In this document: in pieces, positions 26,788-36,924 of the stretch
Numbering within the stretch: position 1 is the stretch's first letter
How the letters are laid out: every line of letters starts with the position of its first letter
Source: Flavobacteriaceae bacterium
GTDB lineage: Bacteria; Bacteroidota; Bacteroidia; Flavobacteriales; Flavobacteriaceae
NCBI GenBank assembly: GCA_014075215.1
Contig: CP046177.1
Location: forward strand, 992,001 to 1,056,000
Direction: 5' to 3'
Length of the DNA stretch: 64,000 nt
The notes under the pieces: generated by a model
The model's input: only the letters and a program-made list of their open reading frames with translations
Told to the model about the DNA's origin: nothing
Database searches by the model: none
Translations under genes and position numbers: made by a program

Positions 26788-27147
26788 TTATTCTTTATCT
26801 AATTTTTTAGTTAAGGTAAACCCTGCAAATAAACCGACTCCTGCCATTAAGAAGATCAACCCCGCATATAAGGCATCTTCATCAATGTGTAATGCAGATT
26901 CTAAAATCATGGCAAGAAGTACTCCGGTTCCTACACCCATTAAAAGAACTGAAAGATTGAGGATAAAAACCTTCCAGAATGGGGCAGGATTTTTTTCTTT
27001 TGCTCTGGAAAAAATACCTGCATCCACACCTTTTTCTATTAAAGCTAAACGCTCTTTATTCCTTGTTGAGAAGAACAAATAAAAGATTCCGAATATAGAA
27101 CCGAAAATGATAATTAAAACAAATATCGCTACTGATGAGTCATTCAT
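26788..27147 (-). CDS. DUF6249-type small membrane protein
   Basis: 119 aa with three hydrophobic segments (IFVLIIIFGSIFGIFYLFF; FILNLSVLLMGVGTGVLLAMI; AGLIFLMAGVGLFAGFTL) and the conserved cytoplasmic RNKERLALIEKGVD after the first. Function unknown. In many Bacteroidota such proteins lie near ECF sigma factor genes; one lies 1.7 kb away here. Confidence 0.75.
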   Translation of the reverse strand: MNDSSVAIFVLIIIFGSIFGIFYLFFSTRNKERLALIEKGVDAGIFSRAKEKNPAPFWKVFILNLSVLLMGVGTGVLLAMILESALHIDEDALYAGLIFLMAGVGLFAGFTLTKKLDKE

Positions 27148-27278
27148 AATGGTATTACTTTTAAGGATTAATAATTGTATTTGCAGGGTATGACATCTCT
27201 AATTTGGAAAAGGTTACAAAAAAGTGAAAAGAATACTACTGCGTAATCCGGATTTAATACCAAAAAGAATAATTATAT

Positions 27279-27441
27279 GAGACCTTTGCAGCATTGATTT
27301 GGCAAAAAAGTTCAACGCCCGAAGAAAATTTTAAACCGGAATAACCTGTTGGTTCTGAGGATTTAAAATTTTCGAGAAGGAAGAAATTTGAAGCCAAATC
27401 AATTCAAATACAGAATACATCCCTATTTCGGCAAAGATCTC
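27279..27441 (+). repeat. MITE-like repeat family A, copy 2 (163 bp)
   Basis: Same ends (GAGACCTTTGCA; right end GCAAAGATCTC) and body as copies at 3623 and 57496. Its right end lies nine bases from the stop of the truncated LytTR gene, so its insertion or a nearby deletion may have removed other sequence. Confidence 0.85.
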
Positions 27442-27449
27442 AAAGGTTA

Positions 27450-27674
27450 TTATTTAAATACTTTGTATGTGTTATAAAAAGCTGATTTATATCTTCTGCT
27501 GATTAAGATATTTTTTTTATTATTTAGTATAATCAGATTATCATTCGGATATATTTTATCAACATTTACCAAAAAGTTTCTATGCGTGCGAACAAAATTA
27601 AATGAAGATAAAAATGCTATCAATTTGTGTAGCGAAATATGAATTAAAAAATACTTGTTTTCTATGGCTATCAC
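27450..27674 (-). pseudogene. Remnant of a LytTR-type response regulator
   Basis: 74 codons (start GTG 27674; the frame opens at 27695). FVRTHRNFLVNVDKIYPNDNLIILNNKKNILISRRY is the core of a LytTR DNA-binding domain, with the preceding IAIENKYFLIHISLHKL matching its first strands. The receiver domain expected upstream is absent; a stop codon is close and the next 280 bases carry no homologous frame. Best read as a decayed fragment. Confidence 0.7.
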
Positions 27675-27718
27675 CTGCCTTTTTATTGAGTAATCCTAAA
27701 TAATATCAGTTATTATTT

Positions 27719-27849
27719 GAAATTACTGTAAAAGAAAATGATGATTTTTTTTCTTTATTGGAGTTAGAAGAATAAAGCGTAGCCTTAGTTACGGTTTCTT
27801 TTTATAGCGAACAGGAAAGGAAAAAAGAGCATTTTATTACAGTAATTTC
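27719..27849. repeat. Inverted repeat, 131 bp
   Basis: GAAATTACTGTAA (27719-27731) and TTACAGTAATTTC (27837-27849) are perfect complements. The stretch between them and the whole gap 27675-27978 carry no gene I can support. It may be another small non-coding element. Confidence 0.5.
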
Positions 27850-27978
27850 AGGTGATAAATGTTATAAGAATTAAGTTGATATAAAATTACTTCAATTACA
27901 AACAATAAAAATTTGTATCTTTAATATAGATTAGAAGCTTTTGGAAAGTTTCATAAGTATAGCTAACCCCCAATATCG

Positions 27979-28674
27979 ATGAAAACGAAGTTTATTTTTC
28001 TACTGGTAGTATTTGCTCTTCATATTGAATGTGTGAGGAAATCCGAAGCAAAACATAGTTCATTTGCAAAAGGAATTGATATTTCAAAATATCAGAGAAC
28101 CATACATTGGACCGATTTGGTAAAGCAAAAAGAAATGGCATTTATCATAGCCAGGGCCACCGAGGGAATGGCTATCGATGACAGTTTTTCAAAACATTGG
28201 AAGGAAATTCATAAGATAGATTGCATAGGGGGTGCATATCATTTTTTTTCAAATGAAGAATCTCCGTTACTGCAAGCCAAATTATTTTTGGAAACAGTTC
28301 CTGTAAAAAAAGGAAATTTGCCACCAATATTAGATGTAGAAGCATATAGCACTATACAAACAAAACACCAACTAATAGAAAATTGTCTTACATGGTTGAC
28401 ATATGTAGAAAAAGCGACAGGAAGAACGCCGATTCTTTATTCAAACCTCTACTTTATTACAAATAATTTGAGTGATCCACGTCTTAGAAAATATCCTTTG
28501 TGGATCGCAGAATATAACTCGGATTCCATACCCAAAGTACCTGAAATATGGGATACTTGGTTGTTTTGGCAAAAATCAGATAGTTATTTGTTAAAGGGAA
28601 TTCAGGGAGATGTGGATTATGATTTGTTTCATGGAAGTAAAGAAGATCTTCAAAATTATAGCAACAAAGAATAA
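27979..28674 (+). CDS. GH25 lysozyme-like muramidase
   Basis: 231 aa. Signal-like N-terminus with Cys18 (LHIEC), possibly a lipoprotein. GH25 motifs: GIDISKYQRTIHWTDL with catalytic-site Asp34, AFIIARATEG, AYHFF and the catalytic pair in PPILDVEAY, then LYSNLYF, PLWIAEY and FWQKSD...GDVDYDLF. It cleaves peptidoglycan N-acetylmuramyl bonds, in the periplasm or outside. It stands alone, 146 bases before the sigma factor gene. Confidence 0.9.
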   Translation: MKTKFIFLLVVFALHIECVRKSEAKHSSFAKGIDISKYQRTIHWTDLVKQKEMAFIIARATEGMAIDDSFSKHWKEIHKIDCIGGAYHFFSNEESPLLQAKLFLETVPVKKGNLPPILDVEAYSTIQTKHQLIENCLTWLTYVEKATGRTPILYSNLYFITNNLSDPRLRKYPLWIAEYNSDSIPKVPEIWDTWLFWQKSDSYLLKGIQGDVDYDLFHGSKEDLQNYSNKE

Positions 28675-28819
28675 TACAGAAGTGTCTGTAATAGTCGAGA
28701 TGTTAGCATTTATAAGAATTATATAACATCTCGATATTGCAGATAAAAAGAATTGAAAAAGATAAATTATAGTAAAAATCTGTAACCTTTGCAATGAAGA
28801 AAGAGTCCATTATTGTATA

Positions 28820-29404
28820 ATGACTGTCAACAACGACCAACCATATATTGATAAGGTATTAAATGGAGATATCAACACTTTCTCTTTCCTGGTGGAAAAG
28901 TACAAAGATATGGTGTTTACCCTGGCACTAAAAATGACAAAGAATAGGGAAGAAGCTGAAGAAGTGTTGCAAGATAGCTTTATGAAAGCTTTTAAATCGC
29001 TGAAGAGTTTTAAAGGCGATGCTAAATTTTCTACCTGGCTCTATAAAATTACGTATCATAATTGTATAGACCGAGTAAAGAAAAATGCCAGAAGATATAC
29101 TACTGATTCGATTGATAAGGTACTGGAAAATAGAATTAAGGATACGGAAGATACGATGCAAATGATGGAAAGAAAGGAAAGAGCTGAATTGATGAATGTT
29201 TGTTTACTGGAATTGCCGAAAGATGAGCGTTCTATTTTGTGGTTGTTTTACTATGAAGAATTGAGTCTGAACGAAATGATTGAGGTAACTTCGTTGTCAC
29301 AGGCGAACTTAAAGGTAAAACTATACAGAGCAAGAAAAAAACTGTTATCTATTGTACAAGAGAAAATGGAACCTGAAATTATTCATCATTATGGAAGAAA
29401 ATAA
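28820..29404 (+). CDS. ECF-type RNA polymerase sigma factor
   Basis: 194 aa. Region 2: FLVEKYKDMVFTLALKMTKNREEAEEVLQDSFMKAFKSL with the -10 binding FSTWLYKITYHNCIDR; region 4: LLELPKDERSILWLFYYEELSLNEMIEVTSLSQANLKVKLYRARKKL. It directs transcription of an extracytoplasmic stress or surface regulon. It overlaps the next gene by 14 bases, the usual arrangement with a cognate anti-sigma factor. Confidence 0.92.
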   Translation: MTVNNDQPYIDKVLNGDINTFSFLVEKYKDMVFTLALKMTKNREEAEEVLQDSFMKAFKSLKSFKGDAKFSTWLYKITYHNCIDRVKKNARRYTTDSIDKVLENRIKDTEDTMQMMERKERAELMNVCLLELPKDERSILWLFYYEELSLNEMIEVTSLSQANLKVKLYRARKKLLSIVQEKMEPEIIHHYGRK

Positions 29405-29813
29405 GAAATTACAGATCGATGCTTTTTTGAAAAAACAAATTCGGGAAATGCCTTTAGCATCCCCTTCCAAAGATTTTACGAGAAATTTAATGGAAACTCT
29501 TCTTAGGGAAGAATATAAAGCAACCCAATATACTCCTTTGATTTCCGGAAAAGTCTGGTTAAGCATTTTAACATTTATAATCCTATTTGCAGGTTTCTTA
29601 TTTTTCATTCCTCTTCAAAAAGAGGAAAGTAGCTTACTGGGAAAAATACCTGTTGATTTTTCTTTCTTAACTGAAATTAGTTTTTCCGAACTTTTTAGCG
29701 GGTTTTCAATTTCAAATATAACGTCATACGGGTTGTTATTGTTCTTTGTTATGATGTCTATTCAAACTTTTTATTTGAAAGGATATTTTAGTAAACGGTT
29801 TTCTAACTTATAG
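29391..29813 (+). CDS. Probable anti-sigma factor (membrane protein)
   Basis: 140 aa from ATG 29391, inside the 3' end of the sigma gene. The N-terminal 60 residues are charged (EENKKLQIDAFLKKQIREMP) and would be cytoplasmic; two membrane segments follow (VWLSILTFIILFAGFLFFI and YGLLLFFVMMSIQTFYL). Sequence is not diagnostic, but overlap with an ECF sigma gene and this topology support an anti-sigma role. A family B repeat starts at the stop codon. Confidence 0.65.
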   Translation: MEENKKLQIDAFLKKQIREMPLASPSKDFTRNLMETLLREEYKATQYTPLISGKVWLSILTFIILFAGFLFFIPLQKEESSLLGKIPVDFSFLTEISFSELFSGFSISNITSYGLLLFFVMMSIQTFYLKGYFSKRFSNL

Positions 29814-29905
29814 AACTCGTTTAAATCTTTTGGGTTTAGGCGAAAATTAGAAGTTTTTAGCTCTGTTGAAGGCTTTTTTGAGTTGCATAGTGCCACGGAA
29901 GGAAA
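29813..29905 (+). repeat. MITE-like repeat family B, copy 2 (left half only)
   Basis: Matches the first 90 or so bases of the family (GAACTCGTTTAAATC...GAGTTGCATAGTGCCACGG) and then stops; the right terminus is missing. The sequence continues into the IS110/NTF2 chimera, so a deletion has probably removed the rest. Confidence 0.75.
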
Positions 29906-29910
29906 AGAGT

Positions 29911-30534
29911 TTATAAAAAAGAAACCGTAATAATTTTTTCGTTTTCTACCTCATAAATGGCAATAGCACTATATGTCTTTCCATGGGCAATAATAAATTC
30001 CTGGTCAATTACAATATTGTCTATTTCCATTCTGTTTAAAATCTTACAGTTTAGATCTTTGGCTTTTTTAAATAAAGGAGCATATCTTTTTTTCACCTCT
30101 TTTCTTCCCTCATATTGTAGCTTGTAAGGATAGTCATATACTTTTACATCTTCGGCAAATAAGTTTGTAAAAGCTTCAATATCTCTGTTGCTGTATGCCT
30201 CCGGTTGTTTTTGTACGACATATTTTGGAGATTCTTCACCTACGATTGCCATTTTTGTTCCATCCGGACTAACAGCAATTCTGGAAATATTTTGCGTTAA
30301 AGTATCGTCTATTGTATGGAACTCACTCCAATAACTACCTGTACTCTCCATGGCTACTGTGGTAATATGGTGTTCTTGTAAATAGCTTATCATCTTCAAA
30401 CTACCTCAATGGTATACAGAGAACTCTTTAACTTGATTTTTTTGCTGTCCTACAGCAACAAAATGAGATCGAGAACCTACATCTATACGCTCAGCATAGG
30501 GGTTGCTCACTTGCATTTTCTCGAATGTTTTCAT
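29911..30534 (-). pseudogene. Chimeric remnant: IS110 transposase N-terminus joined to an NTF2-like gene end
   Basis: From 30534 the frame reads MKTFEKMQVSNPYAERIDVGSRSHFVAVGQQ..., the DEDD N-terminus of an IS110-type transposase, then an in-frame TGA (near 30408), then MISYLQEHH...VAMESTGSYW, the next IS110 block. Right after SYW the frame changes character to a TolB/WD-like SPDGTKMAIVGEES and an NTF2/SnoaL-like tail (YSNRDIEAFTNLFAEDVKVYDYP...). A deletion thus fused two unrelated gene fragments in frame. The 162-codon frame 29911-30399 is open but unlikely to be functional. Confidence 0.7.
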
Positions 30535-30698
30535 AATTGAAATTTAATGAATTAATAAAAAGAGTTCTGGTGAATGCTTTATCTTTGAGCATTATTCTAT
30601 GCGAGATAACAGATGTTTCATCATTTTTTGTCTCAAAGGGCTTTTCTATACCAAAAACCTTTTTTGCATTCTAACCAAAATTCGGGTTAAAAACAGAA

Positions 30699-30732
30699 AA
30701 TCACCTGTAAATAAATTACAAGTGATTTTTTT
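30699..30732 (-). terminator. Terminator of htpG
   Basis: AATCACCTGTAA (30699-30710) and TTACAAGTGATT (30716-30727) form a stem; in the htpG direction it is followed by TTTTCTGTTTTT, and T also follows on the other strand, so it may work both ways. Confidence 0.65.
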
Positions 30733-30758
30733 ATTTAAGAATTGTTAAAAAATGTTCT

Positions 30759-32669
30759 TTACTTAATCAATTCATAACTGCGTTTGATAAACTGAGTTAA
30801 ATCTTCGCCATGTAGCAAATTTTGAGATAGTTTTGCCAGATCAAAAGCCTGATTAATTAATCGATTTCGCTTTTTCTCGGTTTTCGTATGGAGGATTTCT
30901 CCAACTAACGAGTGATTGGTATTTACGACTAAATTGTACATTTCCGGTAAATTACCCATACCCGTCATAGCACCACTTCCGGTTGCACTCATTTCTTTCA
31001 TTCTACGCATAAATTCCGGAACGGTAATTAAGAAAGGAGATGCGTTAGAATCCATAGCTTCCAGTTGTACCGTATAGGTTTCTTTAGGAACATTTTCTTC
31101 TATCATAGGTTTCAGCTTTTCTTTATCCTCCTCTGATAATTTAGAGAGTATCGTATCGTCTTTCTTGATTAAATTATCAATATGATCTGCATCTACTCTG
31201 GTAAATTTCAATTTATCATTAGAGGTTTCCAGTTTTTGCATTAAGTGAGAAATGATAGGAGAATCTAATAAAATAACCTCATAACCTTTCTCTTTTGCAT
31301 CTTGAATATAACTGTGTTGTGCATCTTTGTCAGCAGCATATAAGATGATATGATTCCCGTCTTTATCAGTTTGAGCATCTTTGGTCTTTTTGGTTAGCTC
31401 ATCAAATGTAAGGAATGAATCATCTACCTTAGGGTATAGTGCAAACTTCTTTGCTTTGTCAAAAAATTTATCTTCGGATAGCATACCATATTCAATGATC
31501 ACTTTAATATCGTTCCATTTTGACTCAAAATCTTTGCGATTGTTTTTGAACAACGAGCTTAATTTATCGGCTACTTTTTTAGTGATGTAACCGGATATTT
31601 TTTTTACGGCTCCATCTGCCTGTAAATAAGAACGAGATACATTTAAAGGAATATCCGGAGAGTCAATAACACCTTTTAACATTTGCAAGAAATCAGGTAC
31701 GATTCCTTCTACATTATCTGTTACAAAAACTTGATTTTGATATAATTGGATTCGATCTTTTTGGATATCTAAATTTTGAGTTAACTTAGGGAAATATAAA
31801 ATCCCGGTTAAATTAAAAGGATAGTCTACATTCAGATGAATATGAAATAAAGACTCTTCAAATTGCATCGGATACAATTCTCTATAGAAGTTTTTATAAT
31901 CTTCATCTTTTAAATCAGCAGGTTTTTTGGTCCAGGCCGGATTTGTATTGTTTATGATATTGTCGACATCGATTTGCTTATGAGGTTCGGTAGTTTCTTT
32001 ACCATCTTTGTCTTTTGTTGTTTTTGGAGTGAAATCAGGGTCGTTTATTTTTTTTGTTCCGAATTTAATCGGGATTTGATTAAAACGATTGTATTTGGTT
32101 AGCAACCCTGTGATCTTATGATCTTCTAAAAACTCAGCAGCGTCATCGGCAATATATAAAATGATTTCCGTACCTCTTTCTTTTTTATCATGAGGAACTA
32201 ACGTATATTCCGGTGACCCGTCACATATCCAATGAACTGCTTCCTCATCTTTATAGGATTTGGTAATGATTTCTACCTTGTCAGCCACCATGAAGGCAGA
32301 GTAAAAACCTAATCCAAAATGTCCGATGACTCCTGTTTCATTTTTATCGTCTTTGTATTTTTCCAGGAATTCTTCTGCGCCCGAAAAGGCAATCTGATTG
32401 ATGTATTTCTCTACTTCTTCTGCAGTCATTCCCAAGCCTTGATCTGTAATATGCAGCTTTTTGTTGTCTTTATCAATTTTGACTTCTATTTTAGGTTCTC
32501 CATATTGAACCTTTGCTTCGCCAATAGAAATCAGGTGTTTTAATTTGGTTGTTGCATCTGTAGCGTTTGAGATTAATTCACGTAAAAAAATCTCATGGTC
32601 CGAATACAAGAATTTTTTGATTAACGGAAAGATATTTTCTACCGATACATTAATGTTTCCTTTGCTCAT
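30759..32669 (-). CDS. htpG: Molecular chaperone HtpG (Hsp90)
   Basis: 636 aa, typical length. The N-terminal GHKL ATPase domain starts KGNINVSVENIFPLIKKFLYSDHEIFLRELISNATDA, with ITDQGLGMTAEEV, FSGAEEFLEKY and GHFGLGFYSAFMVADKV. The middle domain has NPAWTKKPADL, LFHIHLNVDYPFNLTGILYFPK and LNVSRSYLQAD. The C-terminal dimerisation part lacks the eukaryotic MEEVD. It assists folding of client proteins under stress. Divergent from the fabH-like gene across a 248-base gap. Confidence 0.96.
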   Translation of the reverse strand: MSKGNINVSVENIFPLIKKFLYSDHEIFLRELISNATDATTKLKHLISIGEAKVQYGEPKIEVKIDKDNKKLHITDQGLGMTAEEVEKYINQIAFSGAEEFLEKYKDDKNETGVIGHFGLGFYSAFMVADKVEIITKSYKDEEAVHWICDGSPEYTLVPHDKKERGTEIILYIADDAAEFLEDHKITGLLTKYNRFNQIPIKFGTKKINDPDFTPKTTKDKDGKETTEPHKQIDVDNIINNTNPAWTKKPADLKDEDYKNFYRELYPMQFEESLFHIHLNVDYPFNLTGILYFPKLTQNLDIQKDRIQLYQNQVFVTDNVEGIVPDFLQMLKGVIDSPDIPLNVSRSYLQADGAVKKISGYITKKVADKLSSLFKNNRKDFESKWNDIKVIIEYGMLSEDKFFDKAKKFALYPKVDDSFLTFDELTKKTKDAQTDKDGNHIILYAADKDAQHSYIQDAKEKGYEVILLDSPIISHLMQKLETSNDKLKFTRVDADHIDNLIKKDDTILSKLSEEDKEKLKPMIEENVPKETYTVQLEAMDSNASPFLITVPEFMRRMKEMSATGSGAMTGMGNLPEMYNLVVNTNHSLVGEILHTKTEKKRNRLINQAFDLAKLSQNLLHGEDLTQFIKRSYELIK

Positions 32670-32917
32670 AATTTATGTCTTTATTAGATTTTTAAATGTT
32701 TCGGTAATCGGAAAGTCAAAAAAGATACCAAAATAAGATAAATGACAAGATGACAGGAAAGTTTTTAATGTAACAATGGATTAATGCAACAATGGGTTAA
32801 TGTGTAAATGACTTTTAAATTTTTGACTGGGATTTCATTCCTGTATCGTAAGATTTGCAAATTTTTGCGAAGAAATAGTTTTATTACTATTTTAGTAAGA
32901 GCAAACAAATTCAACTT

Positions 32918-33931
32918 ATGAATATATACCATTCTAAAATTACCGGATTGGGTTACTTTGTACCTGATAATGTGATTACAAATAATGATCTGAAACAATG
33001 GATGGAAACCAGTGATGAATGGATTCAGGAAAGAACGGGTATTAAAGAACGCAGGTGGATAGACCCTGCAACAGGGGAAACAACCTCTACCATGGCAGTA
33101 AAGGCAGCTAAAATTGCAATTGACCGAGCAGGCTTAACAAAAGATGACATTGATTTTATCATATTTGCAACATTAAGCCCGGATATGTATTTCCCCGGAG
33201 GAGGCGTGCGTGTACAGGACATGCTGGATATGCCAACTGTGGGTGCTTTGGATATCAGAAATCAGTGTTCGGGATTTATCTACTCTCTGTCTGTTGCCGA
33301 CCAGTTTATTAAAACAGGAATGTATGAAAATATCTTAGTGATTGGTTCTGAAAATCATTCCGGAGGCCTGGAACGTTCTATCAGGGGCAGGAATGTAACC
33401 GTTATTTTTGGTGACGGTGCCGGAGCAGCTGTCTTATCAAGAAGTTCAGTAGAAGGAAAAGGAATTTTATCTTCTCATTTGCATTCCGAAGGAAAGCATG
33501 CTCGGGAATTAATGTTAGAAGGGCCTTCAACGAGTCGTTGGGTTCCGGAAATTCTGACCGAAAATAATCCTGATGACGAATCGTATTTCCCTTATATGAA
33601 TGGGCAGTTTGTCTTTAAACACGCTGTTGTTCGTTTTTCCGAGGCAATTTCAGAGGGTCTTCGAGCGAATAATTTGCAAAAAGAAGATATAGATATGCTA
33701 ATCCCGCATCAGGCAAATTTGAGAATTGCCCAATTCATACAGCGTAAATTTCAGTTGAGGGACGACCAGGTGTATAATAATATTATGAAATATGGAAATA
33801 CAACCGCAGCTTCTGTAATTATTGCTTTAACGGAAGCTTGGGAGGAAGGAAAAATAAAAGATAACGATGTAGTGGTACTAGCTGCTTTTGGCAGTGGATT
33901 TACCTGGGGAAGCGTGATAATAAGGTGGTAA
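32918..33931 (+). CDS. 3-oxoacyl-ACP synthase III (FabH-like)
   Basis: 337 aa thiolase-fold enzyme that condenses an acyl-CoA starter with malonyl-ACP. Triad: Cys117 in DIRNQCSGF, His in LIPHQANLR and Asn in YGNTTAAS. The N-terminal ITGLGYFVPDNVITN...TSDEWIQERTGI and FGDGAGAAVL are family marks. At 337 aa with a modified glycine loop (AAFGSGFTWGS), it resembles the second FabH-type paralog common in Bacteroidota and could act in branched-chain or secondary lipid synthesis rather than as the main FabH. A tandem GGATTAATG-type repeat lies in the upstream gap near 32770-32803. Confidence 0.9.
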   Translation: MNIYHSKITGLGYFVPDNVITNNDLKQWMETSDEWIQERTGIKERRWIDPATGETTSTMAVKAAKIAIDRAGLTKDDIDFIIFATLSPDMYFPGGGVRVQDMLDMPTVGALDIRNQCSGFIYSLSVADQFIKTGMYENILVIGSENHSGGLERSIRGRNVTVIFGDGAGAAVLSRSSVEGKGILSSHLHSEGKHARELMLEGPSTSRWVPEILTENNPDDESYFPYMNGQFVFKHAVVRFSEAISEGLRANNLQKEDIDMLIPHQANLRIAQFIQRKFQLRDDQVYNNIMKYGNTTAASVIIALTEAWEEGKIKDNDVVVLAAFGSGFTWGSVIIRW

Positions 33932-33946
33932 CCCGAACAGTTGAAT

Positions 33947-36354
33947 TTATAAAATACTTCCGCTTGTCTCGTTACTGTCCCGGTATTTTCTATCACGTTC
34001 TTTATTTTTACCGCTTCCAAAGTTATAGTTAAAACCTATGTAAATAGCGTCTATTTCTAAGAGATAAAAACCATTTTGAGGGAACGGATTGGTAGTAGTA
34101 AAATCGAGCTTATAGGTATTAAAAACATCCGTACCTCGCAAATTCAGAGAACCATTTCCGTTTAAAATACTTAATCTGGCGGATGCATTTATCATATAAT
34201 AAGGGTCGATTTTGAATTGAACATTTTCGCTTCTTCCTCTGTATGATCCCGATAGTTGAAAACGTAGTTTTTTTGATATTTTAAAACTATTGTTAAGTTG
34301 TATTTTAAATAGAGTATTTTTAACCTTCTCAGTTTCATTATTTATAATACCTTCACTATCTTGAATATATAAACTGGTGCTAGTTGTAGCAGTCCACCAT
34401 TTGTTTAACTTATATTTTGCTGAAAATTCAGTACCATAACTATCTGCAGTATCATAATTTGTATAAGAAATGGTTTGAACATCTTCATTTACTGTGCTTC
34501 TATTGACAATTCTTCCGATACTATTGGATGTGTTTCGGTAGAACGCTCCAAATGTCAAATATCCTTTCGAGAGATTTTTAGTATAATTTAGTTCAAAAGA
34601 ACTTGTAAATTGAGGTACTAATAACCTGTTACCAACAGAGATGGTCAACGGAGATACCCATTCCTGAATGGGCGTAACCTGATAGATAGAAGGCCTGTCT
34701 ACACGTCTGCTATAGCCAATTTGAAAGTGATGTTTATCAGATGGAGTATATGTGAGAAAATAGGACGGATAAATGCTAAAAATGGCATCAGTATATAATT
34801 CATCATTTGTCAATTCAGTATTTCTGAATATACCGTTTACATTAAACTGCTCAAAACGAATTCCCATTTGAATTGCTATTTTCTCATATTCTTTATTAAA
34901 ATTAATATATCCCGAATACGTATTCCGATCATAATTGAAAGATGTATTCCCTTTTGGCCGAATGGGAGGATTTCCATTTGTTTCCACTTCTTGATTGGTA
35001 TCAATTTTATTAAAAGCTTTCTGAACTCTTGTCTCTAAGCCTATTTCCAGTATTCCGCTCTCTATGGGATGGGTATAATCTATATTTGTTAGTAATGTGC
35101 TATTATTGTTTGTAATTTCATTTCTGTAATTATTGATGGTGGATAAAGGATTGATAAGTTCATTAATACTGTCTTGTTGCGGATTTGTACTTTTGGAATA
35201 ATTGATTTCAAACTCAATATTCCTTCCTTTTTCATTTAAATCTATCGTATAATCTACATTATAAACCTCCTCTTTTGGTTTATAGATGGATTTGTTTGGG
35301 GATTGCAATATCAAATTCTGATTTTCATAAACGAGGGTTTCTATGGTAAAATCCGTGCGGGAAAAACTTTGAGTTGTATAAAAAGATAAAGTATTTGCAG
35401 GATTTATATAAATATCCGCTCCTGCTTTTAGATAGTGAGTAGTTGTATTATCCAGATAATTAAAATCCTGATTTAGTTCCTTGTCTGTTCTTCTTAAATT
35501 ACTGATAGTTGCATATTTGCCAAAGTCAAGGTTATAGATACCAAATAAATTTACGATACCTGTCCTATAGTTAAAATCGGACGATCCGCCGGGGCGACTA
35601 TTTTTACTATGTTCCAAACCAAGTGTTAAAGACCCGTTAAATCCATCAGCAATGTTCTTCTTCAAGATAATATTTATAATCCCGCTCATTCCCTCGGGAT
35701 TGTATTTGGCAGAAGGGTTTGTAATTAATTCAATTTTTTTATTGAGGAAGAAGAAATTTGTTTCAATAGTTGAAAAGTAGATAAATTAGAGGGTTTCCCG
35801 TCGATCAGTACACGGACATTATCATTGCCTCGCATACTAATATTGCCGGATAGTACATCCACATTTACAGTGGGGATATTTTGAAGCATTTCTATTGCAT
35901 TTGTACCTGCCGAAGTCAAATCTTTACCTACATTGATAACTTTTCTGTCAATTTTTTGACTTATTGTTGAACCTTCTGTTTCAATGATAACTTCATCTAA
36001 TATTTTTTCATCTTCAAATAACAGTATGGTTCCCATATCATATTCTTTATCTTTTTGAGATAGTATAACTGATTTGGATACTCTCTTATACCCTATAAAT
36101 TGGATATGTACTTGCCATTTTTTTAAAGGGAGATTTTTAATGGTAAAAACACCTTTCTCATTTGTTACTTCAACAGCAATAATATTTTTATGTTCATCTT
36201 CACATGTAATATGAACATACTGTAAGTACTGTTTTGTATGAGCATCTACAATGATACCTGAGATACTGCCATTTTTTGTTTCGGATTGCTTTTCTTTTTG
36301 TGAAAAAACAAGTATGGAATTAAAAATAAAAACCAAAAATATATTAACTTTCAT
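33947..36354 (-). pseudogene. TonB-dependent receptor gene broken by a one-base deletion in an A7 tract
   Basis: The 5' part (35725-36354) encodes a signal peptide, a carboxypeptidase-like domain (GIIVDAHTKQYLQYVHI...QFIGYKR) and the plug start (DRKVINVGKDLTSAGTNAIEMLQNIPTV...NDNVRVLIDGKPS), then runs into a stop after SSSIKK. The 3' part (33947-35689) is the barrel beginning GMSGIINIILKKN. One extra A in the A7 run (35734-35740 complement) restores SIKKIELITNPSAKYNPEGMSGI and a protein of 802 aa. The tract could be a phase-variable switch, an assembly error or a true loss. Member of the outer-membrane beta-barrel receptor group without known substrate. Confidence 0.85.
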
Positions 36355-36630
36355 GCTGTTAAGTGCCTACTAAGGTAAAGAAAACTTAGAAGCTCAAAAC
36401 AATAGAAAAAAAGTCAATTAATCAATCCCTGAAAACAGTGATTCTTTTTTTTCACAATATATAGTGAAGGCTATATTTGAAACGGCATTGAAACTATAAT
36501 TAAGTAGTAACAAAGAACCGGTTTAGTTATGAAGATTTATAAAAAAATTAAAACTCAGAAACACACAATACCAAAAATGAAATAATAAGTAAGATATTTC
36601 TGGATTTTAATTTTATATAGCTATTTTTTG

Positions 36631-36831
36631 TTAGCTAGATTCTCCGTATTGATCAATTAAGTTTTTAGTGATTACTTCAGGTCGCACTCTGTATGTTTGA
36701 CTGGCGATTATTTGTGGGTATAGCCTGGTAGCGCTATCATAAATTTCTCCTTTTACAATACCAATGGTTTGTAAAAAAACATGAGGCTCTAGTTTGAAAT
36801 AGTGTTGATAAATATGAGTTTTCCATTCTTT
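36631..36831 (-). pseudogene. Unrecognised gene fragment, about 66 codons
   Basis: An open frame without a start codon: ...HYFKLEPHVFLQT then GIVKGEIYDSATRLYPQI then RPEVITKNLIDQYGESS and stop. Its composition is that of a real soluble protein end rather than random AT-rich sequence. One arm of the 36785-36924 inverted repeat overlaps its 5' part. I do not recognise the family. The rest of 36355-36630 shows only a CCCTGAAAACA-type repeat arm near 36425. Confidence 0.4.
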
Positions 36832-36924
36832 TTATTGAATTTTGCATCAAAATTAAATCCAAAAGATATTCAAACCTGGTAACATCAAGGGATTAAGATA
36901 TAATACCTAATTTAAACTAGAGCC
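36785..36924. repeat. Inverted repeat GGCTCTAGTTT, 140 bp
   Basis: GGCTCTAGTTTGAA (36785-36798) and TTTAAACTAGAGCC (36911-36924) are inverted. The right arm supplies the stop codon of the adjacent TonB receptor, whose last 19 residues (after GSGVF) look unlike normal barrel ends. A lone copy of the arm occurs at 14870 (GGCTCTAGTTTAA). Possibly a third small non-autonomous element. Confidence 0.5.
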
